From Clostridia bacterium (lineage in GTDB: Bacteria > Bacillota > Clostridia > Oscillospirales > CAG-272), in contig JAFTNU010000020.1 of assembly GCA_017451735.1 (NCBI GenBank), forward strand, positions 1-35,741: a DNA stretch of 35,741 nt. Reading direction: 5' to 3'. Made by a program: the position numbers and the translations under genes. Below are positions 1 through 7,525 of the stretch, piece after piece. Within the stretch, counting starts at the first letter, position 1; every line of letters starts with the position of its first letter. The notes under the pieces were generated by a model. It saw only the letters and a list, made by a program, of their open reading frames with translations. It ran no database searches and was not told the origin of the DNA.

Positions 1-45
1 CCCCGCGGCGCACCGTGCACGGTGCGCCGCGGGGGTTTTGTTTTG
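1..45. terminator. Strong GC-rich intrinsic terminator
   Basis: A perfect 34-base palindrome (positions 1-34, 17-bp arms rich in G and C) is followed on the plus strand by a T-rich run (36-45). It would terminate a plus-strand gene lying left of the window. It also sits directly after the minus-strand exporter gene that ends at 46, so it may serve both. The window edge truncates whatever flanks it on the left. Confidence 0.8.
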
Positions 46-909
46 TTACACTCCCATCAGCAGGGCCAATCCCGTCAGATCCAGCAGGCATCCGAAGAAG
101 ATACCTACCCCCAGGAGTGCCGCAAGGATCAGCAGATTTTCTTTGAGATTTTTGTTGGTGCGAAAGAGAACGAGAAGGCCTGCACCCGCACCCGTCAGCA
201 GTCCCGCCAGCATGGCGCCCCCCGAGATGACATCGTGAGTCCAAAGGGTAGCAATGGCCACCGAGGCGGCGCAGTTGGGGATCAGGCCGATCACGGCCGC
301 CACGATGGTGCCCAGCACCGGTACGCTGTTGACCGCAGTGGCGATCCGCTCTTCGCCGATCAGCTCGAAAGCGCCTGTAAGCAGAACATTGATGATGAGC
401 ACGAACAGGAAAATGTGAAGGGTGTGGTGGATCGCCGAACGGAAAATACCCTTTTCGCAGTGGCAGTGCTCCTCCTCGCAAAGCTCCTCCACATGCATTT
501 CATGTATCCGCCCCCGCAAAAGGAGGTCGGTCACAAATCCCACTGCTATGGCGATGCCCAGCTTCAGTCCCAGAACCGTGAGGATGCGAGAAAAAGCGAT
601 GCCTTCTCCCAGAAAGATCGGCAGCATCTCGTCGGATGTGGCAAGAAAAACGGCCAGAAGCGTACCGGGCGTTACGATCCGCCCCGCGTAAAATCCTGCC
701 GCCATGGCAGAAAAACCGCATTGGGGGATCAGCCCCAGCGCACCGCCGATGGCAGGCCCTCCGCGCCCTGCCTTGGAGATGACCTTTTGCACCCCGTCTC
801 CTGCCTTATGCTCCAGAAATTCCATCAGGAGATAGGTAAGAAACAGGAAGGGGAGCAGCTTTAAGGAGTCCAGGAGGCCGTGCTCCAGAATATGTCCGAT
901 CAGCTCCAT
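46..909 (-). CDS. Putative 10-TM heavy-metal exporter (ArsP_2-like family)
   Basis: This 287-aa, strongly hydrophobic protein resembles the putative 10-TM heavy-metal exporter family (ArsP_2). It has two repeat halves, each with a signature of the form GLIP-x-C (GLIPQCG near residue 60, GLIPNCA near 200), as expected for an internally duplicated transporter. Between the halves is a cytoplasmic-looking loop (residues 136-151) packed with His and Cys: H136, H139, C144, H148, C149, H150, C151. That loop probably binds a transition metal. Its ATG overlaps the stop of the upstream Fur-family gene by one base (TGATG), so the two are translationally coupled. The inferred role is metal efflux under control of the neighbouring regulator. 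The metal (Mn, Fe, Zn or other) cannot be told from sequence. Confidence 0.75.
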   Translation of the reverse strand: MELIGHILEHGLLDSLKLLPFLFLTYLLMEFLEHKAGDGVQKVISKAGRGGPAIGGALGLIPQCGFSAMAAGFYAGRIVTPGTLLAVFLATSDEMLPIFLGEGIAFSRILTVLGLKLGIAIAVGFVTDLLLRGRIHEMHVEELCEEEHCHCEKGIFRSAIHHTLHIFLFVLIINVLLTGAFELIGEERIATAVNSVPVLGTIVAAVIGLIPNCAASVAIATLWTHDVISGGAMLAGLLTGAGAGLLVLFRTNKNLKENLLILAALLGVGIFFGCLLDLTGLALLMGV

Positions 910-1358
910 CAGCGCACCTCCCCGGCAGAGCGAGCGGCACAGGCGGCGCAGGTACCGTACAATACTGAGCGGCCTCTGTCGGCGCGGAAGCCGTGGGCCG
1001 CAAACAGGTGGTCGAAGATCTCCTTACTGCAATCGCACTCCAGATGGGTCACATTGCCGCAGATCAGGCAATGCAGGTGAAAATGGGCGTCACAGTGGTG
1101 CTCGTTGCCCACATATTGATAGACGAACCCTGCCTCGTCCTTTCCGACAGGGAATTTTTTGACCTCTCCCTCCTCGCAAAGGGAGGCGAGCATACGGTAG
1201 ACCGAGCTCCGTCCGGGGGCACCTCCGCCCTCATCGGCGCAGGAGCGGCAAAGCCCCATATAGATCTCCTCCGCACCTTGGGGCGGTTGCTTTCTGATAT
1301 CCTTCAGATAGGCCGCAAGACGGGTACGCCCCGCAGTGTTATAGTGCTTTTTTTCCAT
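909..1358 (-). CDS. Fur-family metal-dependent transcriptional regulator
   Basis: A 149-aa Fur superfamily protein: N-terminal winged helix (about residues 1-80), then a His-rich metal-binding region (HHCDAHFHLHCLICG) and a dimerisation half. It carries the two CxxC pairs (CLIC and CAAC) that form the structural zinc site in Fur/PerR/Zur proteins. The frame is open further upstream, but the ATG at 1358 is chosen because AGAGGT stands just before it and because upstream starts would fall in the operator/promoter. It is the first gene of a two-gene operon with the exporter. A Fur-type palindrome covers its transcription start, which implies autoregulation. Which metal it senses is not decided by the sequence. 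Confidence 0.88.
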   Translation of the reverse strand: MEKKHYNTAGRTRLAAYLKDIRKQPPQGAEEIYMGLCRSCADEGGGAPGRSSVYRMLASLCEEGEVKKFPVGKDEAGFVYQYVGNEHHCDAHFHLHCLICGNVTHLECDCSKEIFDHLFAAHGFRADRGRSVLYGTCAACAARSAGEVR

Positions 1359-1374
1359 GGTTACCTCTTGAAAC

Positions 1375-1389
1375 TGAGAATTATTTTCA
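1375..1389. promoter_or_regulatory. Fur-box-like operator (7-1-7 inverted repeat)
   Basis: TGAGAAT-T-ATTTTCA is a 7-1-7 inverted repeat differing from the classical Fur box (TGATAAT-N-ATTATCA) at one position per arm. It lies immediately downstream of the -10 box of the regulator/exporter promoter, over the expected start of transcription. That is the place for simple repression by the gene's own product. Confidence 0.7.
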
Positions 1390-1390
1390 A

Positions 1391-1419
1391 ATTGTAGCAT
1401 AGATCGTATCTTTTGTCAA
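1391..1419 (-). promoter_or_regulatory. Sigma-A promoter of the Fur/exporter operon
   Basis: On the minus strand TTGACA (1419-1414), a 17-base spacer and TACAAT (1396-1391) form a near-consensus promoter. The start of transcription should fall near 1384, inside the Fur-like operator. Confidence 0.85.
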
Positions 1420-1427
1420 GAGCCCGA

Positions 1428-1456
1428 TTGACTTTTTCTCCCGCCCATGCTACAAT
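1428..1456 (+). promoter_or_regulatory. Sigma-A promoter of the DMT transporter operon
   Basis: TTGACT (1428-1433), 17 bases, TACAAT (1451-1456). It is divergent from and partly back-to-back with the Fur promoter; the two -35 boxes are only 8 bases apart. Transcription would start near 1463, which rules out the in-frame ATG at 1459 as the start codon. Confidence 0.82.
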
Positions 1457-1488
1457 AAATGGGATTCCCGATCGATGGAGGCTTATGT

Positions 1489-2448
1489 ATGAATCACAAG
1501 CAATTGGGCGGCACGCTGATGCTGTTGCTGACCGCCTTTATCTGGGGCGTAGCCTTCGTGGCTCAGGATAAAGGTGCCGCGTATGTTGGCAGCTTTACCT
1601 TTCAGGCCCTGCGCAGTCTTCTGGCCACCGTTTTACTGACCCTGCTTTGTATGGTACGGAACGGATGGGCCGGAAAGAAGGGAACCTACACGCCGCCCTC
1701 AAAGGAGGGGAGAAGAACCCTGCTGTGGGGTGGCATCGCCTGCGGTGTTCTGCTTTGTACGGCGTCACTGCTACAGCAGTTCGGCATTGCCAATAATACA
1801 TCTTCACCCGGCAAGGATGCCTTTATTACCGCGCTTTATATTGTTTTCGTCCCCATTTTGGGGCTGTTGTTCGGAAAGCGCTCTCAGCCGCATGTTTATG
1901 CTTGCGTTGTGGTGGCTCTGGTGGGACTGTGGATGCTCTGTATGGGTGGCTCCGGTATCACCACGGGGGATATTCAGGTCATTCTTTGTTCACTGGCCTT
2001 TTCCTTTCACATTATGCTGGTGGATCATATTGCTCCCCGGGTGGACGGCGTCCGCCTTTCCTGCATTCAGTTTTGCACTGTTACGGTGATCTCCGGTGTG
2101 TGTATGCTCCTGTTTGAGAGACCCACATGGGAAAACATTCTTGCCGCCATGGGCTCGATCGTTTTTGCGGGGGTTTTGTCCTCGGCGGGGGGATACACCC
2201 TGCAGATCCTGGGGCAGAAGCACACGCCCCCCACCGTCGCCTGCCTTGTGATGAGCCTGGAATCGGTTTTTGCCGTGATCGCCAGCATGATATTTTTGCC
2301 CGAGGTCCCCGCACCCACGGCCCGGGAATGGATCGGTATGGTGCTGATCTTTGTGGGTATTATCGTGTCCCAGCTGCCACTGCGGTATGGGAAAAAGAAG
2401 AAGGAAGCACAGACATGTTCGGATGAACAGAATCAGGAGGAGATATGA
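1489..2448 (+). CDS. DMT-superfamily transporter (EamA type)
   Basis: A 319-aa membrane protein with about ten hydrophobic segments arranged as two EamA repeats. The N-terminal segment has the family-like motif TAFIWGVAFVAQD, and the second repeat contains the conserved pattern around SLESVFAVIAS. Such proteins move small metabolites (amino acids, nucleosides or other) across the cytoplasmic membrane; the substrate here is unknown. The start at 1489 is preferred to the in-frame ATG at 1459, because GGAGG (1477-1481) lies seven bases ahead of it and 1459 precedes the predicted transcription start. The C-terminus is a charged cytosolic tail. Its stop overlaps the start of the next gene by four bases (ATGA), so the two are one operon. 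Confidence 0.88.
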   Translation: MNHKQLGGTLMLLLTAFIWGVAFVAQDKGAAYVGSFTFQALRSLLATVLLTLLCMVRNGWAGKKGTYTPPSKEGRRTLLWGGIACGVLLCTASLLQQFGIANNTSSPGKDAFITALYIVFVPILGLLFGKRSQPHVYACVVVALVGLWMLCMGGSGITTGDIQVILCSLAFSFHIMLVDHIAPRVDGVRLSCIQFCTVTVISGVCMLLFERPTWENILAAMGSIVFAGVLSSAGGYTLQILGQKHTPPTVACLVMSLESVFAVIASMIFLPEVPAPTAREWIGMVLIFVGIIVSQLPLRYGKKKKEAQTCSDEQNQEEI

Positions 2449-4763
2449 AAAAAGCAAACCGTTTCGATGCTTTGCGGAAAAGCACGGTTGAATTCGTGCC
2501 CGCGAGTGGGCAGACCGTACAGGTGGATCTGGCCGATTACGTGATCGTGAGCCCCCGGGATTTTCACGCCGATGCCATGTGGCGCGTGGAGGAGCTTGCC
2601 TCCCGATTGCAGATCCCGATCTGTGACGGCACAGAGGAGGCGCCTCACGGCCGCGAGATTCTGATCGGAAATACGGGCCGTGCCGAAAGCGATGCGGCCA
2701 AGCAAGAGATAAAGGGCGCGGGCTGTATCGTTCGGGTAACGGACGACAAGATCGTCATTTGCGGCACCACCAATTATCTGACACAGCTGGGCTTGAAGCA
2801 TTTCACCGAGCAATGGCTCACGGGTGCAACGGGGACGGTGATCACACTGCCCGTGTGCACCGTGTGCCAAGAACTGACCATGCTGTCTCTGGCTGATGAT
2901 GAGCTCTGCAATTATGCCCTGGTCTATGACAACGATCTGGATGATGACGGCGGCAACTGCCCCGAGCCTCATGGCCCCGGCAACCGGGAGCAGAACCCCG
3001 ACCAGGTGGATTTTGCGGTCCATGCCTGCAACCGTATCGGGGAGCTGCTGGTCAAGCTGACCGGATGCGAGGCCACCTCGGTATCCGTGATCCCCGATGT
3101 GGACTCGGCACAGCGGGAGCTCCTGATGGGAAATACCGACCGCGAGCGGGTACAGGAGATCCTTTCGGAGCTGGCCGTGAACGAATACGGTATTTTTACC
3201 GATGACAAAAATATCATGGTGCTGGCATGGAATGATACGGCACTGATGAAGGCCTATGGGCTTTTTGCAACGGTTTTGCGCGATTCCTTTGTAACCGATG
3301 CCAAAGGGTATAAGACCTATTATCTGCCAGCATTTCTGACCGATCGGTATTCCTTTGAGACCAATTGGGTCACCGACTTTCCAAAGCCGGAGGCCAGGGG
3401 GCTGACTCTTTCCGAGACGGTGGATGTACATGACGATTCGCTGGAATATATCTATCTCGGAGAAGGTGTTACAGCCAAAAATTATCGTACGTATTGCAAA
3501 AAGCTGACCGAGAGCGGGTATACCCTGTACAGTGAAAACGACATTGAGGGTAACCTGTTTTCCACTTATGTGAATCGTGAGCAGGGCGTTACCCTTCATG
3601 TGACGCTGGCCCTGTTCCCGCATGCGCAGGACTATGACATCCGCCTCTGGCCCAAAAATCTGCGGGTGGTCTCGGCGCCTCTTTCCTCGGTTTGCCTGAT
3701 CGGCAAGAGGGAGCTGGAGCCGCGGCAGATCTACACAAGACTGACCGATACCATGCTGACCTCGGTGGAGCAGGACAGACCCGCCAAATCGGTGCTGGGC
3801 AATTTTTATGTGCTGACCCTGGAGGACGGGAGCTTTTTCATTGTGGACGGCGGACAGAATCGGGGCACCATCGGCACCGACTATTATCTGTGGAATGTAT
3901 TGAACAAGCTGTATGAGCGGACCCACGGTCACAAGCCCACTGGCGAGGATCCCATCGTGATCGCAGGTTGGCTGCTGACCCATGCGCATGATGACCATAT
4001 CGGCACTTTGAAGGCCTTCTGTCGAAGATACAGCGATCCCCAGTACCCCTTGCGCTTTGAATACTTCTTTGCCAATCTGATGTCTGAGTCCGAGCATTTC
4101 AATGTGTGCGGGGTGGTTCCCGTGCAGACCTGGGAATCTCTGCTGGGTGATTTTGCCCAGCGGGTCAATTGCGTCAAGCTGCATTCGGGCGACAGATTTT
4201 ATCTGCGCAATGCGGCCTTTGAGGTGCTTTATACTCATGAGGATATGCACCCCTTCATGCTGGATTATTATAATGAATCCTCTACCGTTCTGCGGATCGA
4301 TCTGCGCCATATGGACGGGAAGGGAAATGAGATCGGCGTGCCGGTAGGCTTGCTCAGCACGGGCGATATGAACCGTTATACAGGCAAAAATATGCTGGCC
4401 ATGTACGGCAGTTATCTGCAGACGGAAATGATGACCGTTGCCCATCACGGCTGGGTGGGTCCCAAGCGGCTGTTTTACGATGTGGTAAGTCCCAAGATCC
4501 TCTGGTGGCCCACCTTTATCAAGGATTTTCAGTATATGACCAAGGAGGGGCAGCAGAACAACAGCTGGTATCATCTGCGCGTGGATTACTATATTGCCCA
4601 TGATCTTGCATCGGTGAAATATATTTTCGTACAGGATACGTACGATACCACGCTGATCCTTGGCAAAAACGGTATCGATTATGACAATATCCTCCCTTGC
4701 CTGTTTGATCTGATCGATGAAAAGCGGATCGATTACAATGAGGATACGGTAATCAAAAAATGA
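2445..4763 (+). CDS. Two-domain protein with C-terminal metallo-beta-lactamase fold
   Basis: 772 aa, no signal peptide, so probably cytosolic. Residues about 20-130 resemble the N-terminal domain found in some glycoside hydrolases (alpha-glucuronidase-like, with an EILIGNTGR-type strand and ADY-VIVS start), but no hydrolase barrel follows. From about residue 430 there is a metallo-beta-lactamase-type domain with the HxHxDH motif H513-A-H515-D-D517-H518, a later Asp in STGD (D641) and a His pair in VAHHG (H667, H668). Together these are a plausible binuclear metal site. The middle (130-430) is unassigned. It overlaps the DMT transporter by four bases, so it may process what the transporter moves. 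MBL-fold enzymes can be hydrolases, nucleases or oxidoreductases; the reaction here is unknown. Confidence 0.72.
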   Translation: MKKANRFDALRKSTVEFVPASGQTVQVDLADYVIVSPRDFHADAMWRVEELASRLQIPICDGTEEAPHGREILIGNTGRAESDAAKQEIKGAGCIVRVTDDKIVICGTTNYLTQLGLKHFTEQWLTGATGTVITLPVCTVCQELTMLSLADDELCNYALVYDNDLDDDGGNCPEPHGPGNREQNPDQVDFAVHACNRIGELLVKLTGCEATSVSVIPDVDSAQRELLMGNTDRERVQEILSELAVNEYGIFTDDKNIMVLAWNDTALMKAYGLFATVLRDSFVTDAKGYKTYYLPAFLTDRYSFETNWVTDFPKPEARGLTLSETVDVHDDSLEYIYLGEGVTAKNYRTYCKKLTESGYTLYSENDIEGNLFSTYVNREQGVTLHVTLALFPHAQDYDIRLWPKNLRVVSAPLSSVCLIGKRELEPRQIYTRLTDTMLTSVEQDRPAKSVLGNFYVLTLEDGSFFIVDGGQNRGTIGTDYYLWNVLNKLYERTHGHKPTGEDPIVIAGWLLTHAHDDHIGTLKAFCRRYSDPQYPLRFEYFFANLMSESEHFNVCGVVPVQTWESLLGDFAQRVNCVKLHSGDRFYLRNAAFEVLYTHEDMHPFMLDYYNESSTVLRIDLRHMDGKGNEIGVPVGLLSTGDMNRYTGKNMLAMYGSYLQTEMMTVAHHGWVGPKRLFYDVVSPKILWWPTFIKDFQYMTKEGQQNNSWYHLRVDYYIAHDLASVKYIFVQDTYDTTLILGKNGIDYDNILPCLFDLIDEKRIDYNEDTVIKK

Positions 4764-4797
4764 ATACGTTAAGAGAAAAGCTCTGATAAAGTAAGAG

Positions 4798-4845
4798 CAG
4801 GCAGAGCAAGAACAAAATCCTTTTGTTCTTGCTCTGCCTGTTTTT
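4798..4845. terminator. Intrinsic terminator between convergent genes
   Basis: A perfect 20-bp stem (4798-4817 with 4821-4840) closed by a three-base loop, followed by TTTTT on the plus strand. It ends the DMT/MBL operon and probably also the converging M23 peptidase gene, although the minus-strand T-tract is poor. Confidence 0.88.
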
Positions 4846-4874
4846 ACAGATGAATCGATGCTCACGCAGTATCT

Positions 4875-5630
4875 TTACGATGCATCCTCGTAATTGGTAT
4901 CCTCATTCAGGGTGGCCATGGCATCCGCATCCAGATAGTCGGTGGGATCCACCTGTAAGCCGTTCACTGTCATTTCCAGATGGAGATGGGGCTCGTCCGC
5001 CACCTCGACCATGGCCGATTCGCCCACGGTGCCGATCACATCGCCGGCCTTGACGGCGGTGCCGATCTTCACGTTTTCGGGCAGATCGGAAGAGAGGTTC
5101 TTATAAATGGTATAAGCATTGCCGCCGTGGGCCACGGCAATACAATGGCCCATAGAGACGTCCTCCCAGACCTGAGAGATGACACCGTCTGCCATGGCGC
5201 AGACCGAGGCACCCTCTACGGTGCCGATGTCAATGCCCAGATGCACGCGATAGTCGCACATGGTGTCGGAAAAGACCTGCATATCGGCATTGTGCTTTTT
5301 TTGCAGAACGCCGGAAACGGGCAGCAGGAAGCGAGAGGGCAATACATCGGTATCGGTCTCATCGGCAGGGGGCGTGGGCGTGTCGGAGGCGTCGGGGCCC
5401 TGAGGCTGCTGAGCATCGTCGGGAGCCTCGCTGTCGTCGGGATCGGTCACACCGGCGGGCTCACTGTAGGGGTCATCGGGCAGATCGTTCTTGGCGGCGC
5501 GGTTGGCGATCACGGTGGTGATAATAATGGCGGTCAGCACCAGCAGCATCGCGGTCACAGTGATGGCAATGGCACGGGCACCTTTATCCTCTTTCAATTT
5601 TACAAAAATGTTATGATTGCTCTTGGGCAT
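4875..5630 (-). CDS. Membrane-anchored M23 (LytM) peptidase, SpoIIQ-like
   Basis: 251 aa: a short basic N-terminus, one transmembrane helix (about residues 18-42), a long Asp/Pro/Thr-rich linker (about 48-95) and a LytM/M23 domain. The zinc ligands H130 and D134 (HLGID) and the HLH pair H215/H217 are present, so unlike some SpoIIQ proteins the endopeptidase site looks intact. The pattern around VFSDTM, HLGIDIG, GNAYTIYKNLS and HLHLEM, with its single N-terminal anchor, is close to stage II sporulation protein Q, the forespore partner of SpoIIIAH in clostridia. A general cell-wall endopeptidase is the alternative. The Shine-Dalgarno site AAAGGAG precedes the ATG. It is a single gene, convergent with the MBL operon and divergent from the LRR lipoprotein. 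Confidence 0.75.
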   Translation of the reverse strand: MPKSNHNIFVKLKEDKGARAIAITVTAMLLVLTAIIITTVIANRAAKNDLPDDPYSEPAGVTDPDDSEAPDDAQQPQGPDASDTPTPPADETDTDVLPSRFLLPVSGVLQKKHNADMQVFSDTMCDYRVHLGIDIGTVEGASVCAMADGVISQVWEDVSMGHCIAVAHGGNAYTIYKNLSSDLPENVKIGTAVKAGDVIGTVGESAMVEVADEPHLHLEMTVNGLQVDPTDYLDADAMATLNEDTNYEDAS

Positions 5631-5662
5631 ATTGTGTCACTCCTTTTTTTCGTGTTGCTTCT

Positions 5663-5690
5663 ATTTTTACCCTTTTCAGGTGGGATATGC
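5663..5690 (-). promoter_or_regulatory. Weak candidate sigma-F-type promoter for the SpoIIQ-like gene
   Basis: On the minus strand GCATA (5690-5686) and GGTAAAAAT (5671-5663) match sigma-F element patterns (GYATA and GGNNANANT). The 14-base spacing is shorter than the usual 15-16. No good sigma-A promoter is seen for this gene. Treat it as a hint only. Confidence 0.25.
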
Positions 5691-5721
5691 AGTTCGTGAC
5701 GGAAAAAACATTCGACAATCA

Positions 5722-5750
5722 TTGACAAGGCTCCCGGAAGGCGATATAAT
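5722..5750 (+). promoter_or_regulatory. Consensus sigma-A promoter of the LRR lipoprotein gene
   Basis: TTGACA (5722-5727), 17 bases, TATAAT (5745-5750): a perfect match to the vegetative consensus with ideal spacing, about 60 bases upstream of the start codon. Confidence 0.9.
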
Positions 5751-5809
5751 GTAGATACCAAAGGATCCGTTGAAGGGATGAATGACAACAAGAATAGGAG
5801 ACGGTGACA

Positions 5810-7354
5810 ATGAAAAAGCTATTGGCCTTGATGCTTGCTTGGATGATGCTTTTGACCGTACTGGTCGCCTGTGACAGCACACAGAAGCCTCAAATCAACA
5901 ACGATACCGAGAACGGTGATACCGAAAACGGCGGCGATCAAAACGGCGGCGACGAGGGTGATGACGATCAGGAGAAAGGCACGCCCGCCACGCCGGTTCC
6001 CGGCACCGAGGGACTGGCCTACAGATTGAACAGCGATGCGAAGAGCTATACCGTGACGGGCATCGGCACCTGCACGGAAAGCGATATCGTGATCAGCACC
6101 TATCAGGGCCTGTCCGTGACCGCTGTGAATTATGCGGCCTTCAGGGGGAGTACGCAGATCAAGACCGTGACCTTGGGCGAGGGTGTGGAAAGCGTTGCTC
6201 CTTATGCCTTTGAGAATTGCACGGCGCTGACAAGCGTGACCGTCGGCAGTACCGTAAAGCGCATTGAGTTCGCCGCCTTTAAGAATTGCGGGGCTCTGAC
6301 CGATGTGACTGTTGCAGAGGGGCTGACCACCATGGACGACGATATCTTCTGGGGCTGTGAGGCGCTGAAGAATGTGACGCTCCCCAACACCCTGACCGAT
6401 ATCGGTGATACCGTGTTTGAGGCTTGCTATGCGTTGGTCACCACGACCTACGACAATGCCGCCTATGTCGGCAATGCCACCAATCCTTATCTGTATTTGC
6501 ACAAGGCTGTAAATAAAGAGATCACCACGGTCAATATTCATGCCTCCACCCGATTCATCGGCAGTTATGCCTTTAGCGGCTGTTCGGCACTGACCGAGGT
6601 TACGGTCCCCGACAGCGTGACCCTGCTCACCGAGGGCGCGTTCTACTATTGCACGGGGCTTTCCACCCTCACACTGGGGGATGCTGTGACAAGAATCAGC
6701 GACAATGCTCTCTCGGGCTGTCAGAGCTTGACTAACTTCACCCTCCCCGAAAGCGCTATCGAGCTGTCCGGCAATCTGTTTGGCGGTAAGACCATGCTGA
6801 ACCATGCCACCTATGGGAACTGCAAATATATCGGAACCGCTTCTAACCCTTACCTGTATCTCTACGAGGCGATCGATACCGAGATCACCTCCTTTGAGGT
6901 ACACCCCGACACGAAGCAGATCGGTGACTATGCCTTTTCCTACTGTAACGGTCTCACGCAGGTGGTGATACCCGATCACGTGACCGTGATCGGCGACTGC
7001 GTGTTCCTTGGCTGTGAGAAGCTGACCGGCATCACCTTCCCGGCAGGGATCAAGACCATCCCCGGCAATATGTTTGTGGCCTGCCCGTCGCTGATCAGCA
7101 TTGTGATCCCGGACGGTGTCACCGATATGGAGGGGTATCTGTTCTCCGAGTGCACCAATCTGACAAGTGTAACACTGCCGGAAAGCCTTAAGAATATCGG
7201 GCATCATATGTTCAGCGAATGCACCGCACTGACCGATATCCATTTCAAGGGCACCAAGGCCCGGTGGGAGGAGATCTACAAGGGTTACGAATGGAATATC
7301 GAGACCGGTGCCTATACCATCCACTGTATCGACGGCGATATTGCAAAAGAATGA
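5810..7354 (+). CDS. BspA-like leucine-rich-repeat lipoprotein
   Basis: 514 aa. The N-terminus is a lipoprotein signal peptide ending in the lipobox LVAC, so Cys 20 or so should be lipidated. A spacer rich in Asp, Asn, Glu and Gly follows (about 25-60), then an LRR_5 (BspA-type) solenoid to the C-terminus. Repeats have the pattern xIxxxAFxxCxxLxxVxLPxxL. Two blocks of roughly 125 residues are internal duplicates; each begins with a segment containing NPYLYL and an alanine-glutamate/lysine-rich turn. Such proteins sit on the outer face of the membrane and bind host, carbohydrate or partner ligands. ATG at 5810 is chosen over the in-frame GTG at 5804 because AGGAG (5796-5800) is nine bases from it. 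Expression should be high and constitutive from the consensus promoter. Confidence 0.88.
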   Translation: MKKLLALMLAWMMLLTVLVACDSTQKPQINNDTENGDTENGGDQNGGDEGDDDQEKGTPATPVPGTEGLAYRLNSDAKSYTVTGIGTCTESDIVISTYQGLSVTAVNYAAFRGSTQIKTVTLGEGVESVAPYAFENCTALTSVTVGSTVKRIEFAAFKNCGALTDVTVAEGLTTMDDDIFWGCEALKNVTLPNTLTDIGDTVFEACYALVTTTYDNAAYVGNATNPYLYLHKAVNKEITTVNIHASTRFIGSYAFSGCSALTEVTVPDSVTLLTEGAFYYCTGLSTLTLGDAVTRISDNALSGCQSLTNFTLPESAIELSGNLFGGKTMLNHATYGNCKYIGTASNPYLYLYEAIDTEITSFEVHPDTKQIGDYAFSYCNGLTQVVIPDHVTVIGDCVFLGCEKLTGITFPAGIKTIPGNMFVACPSLISIVIPDGVTDMEGYLFSECTNLTSVTLPESLKNIGHHMFSECTALTDIHFKGTKARWEEIYKGYEWNIETGAYTIHCIDGDIAKE

Positions 7355-7360
7355 TGAAAG

Positions 7361-7433
7361 CAAAAGCAAGCACAGGAGTCATAGCGAGATGTCCTTAACA
7401 GACCATCACGCAGGGACACGGTGCTTGCTTTTG
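7361..7433. repeat. Long inverted repeat: unusual terminator or structured RNA
   Basis: Perfect 13-bp arms (7361-7373 and 7421-7433) enclose a 47-base loop that contains a smaller stem (TGTCC near 7390 with GGACA near 7413). T-runs flank it on both strands. It is placed as a terminator for the LRR lipoprotein gene, but the large structured loop is unlike the compact terminators elsewhere in the window. Confidence 0.55.
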
Positions 7434-7466
7434 TGCTTGAATTGACAGACCAATGCAAACACGGAC

Positions 7467-7496
7467 TTGACTTTCTTTCCCCTTTGATGATAGAAT
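7467..7496 (+). promoter_or_regulatory. Sigma-A promoter of the Rrf2 regulator gene
   Basis: TTGACT (7467-7472), 18 bases, TAGAAT (7491-7496). Transcription would start about 20-25 bases upstream of the ATG at 7526. Confidence 0.65.
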
Positions 7497-7525
7497 ATAG
7501 AAAAAGAATGAATGAGGTAACTGCT

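Noticed and set aside
1459-1488. Upstream in-frame ATG (1459) as start of the DMT transporter
   Set aside because: It lies before the predicted transcription start and has no ribosome site; ATG 1489 has GGAGG at the proper distance.
2433-4865. 810-codon open frame on the minus strand opposite the MBL-fold gene
   Set aside because: It lies wholly opposite a gene with clear MBL motifs, has low-complexity His/Ile/Gly content and no ribosome site; it is a shadow frame.
5819-7369. 516-codon minus-strand frame opposite the LRR lipoprotein
   Set aside because: Mirror of the repeat codons of the real gene; no recognisable domain or start signal.
7361-7433. tRNA gene (73-base length, 5'-3' pairing)
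   Set aside because: The 13-bp outer stem, lack of a TTCGA-type T loop and lack of a cloverleaf rule out tRNA.
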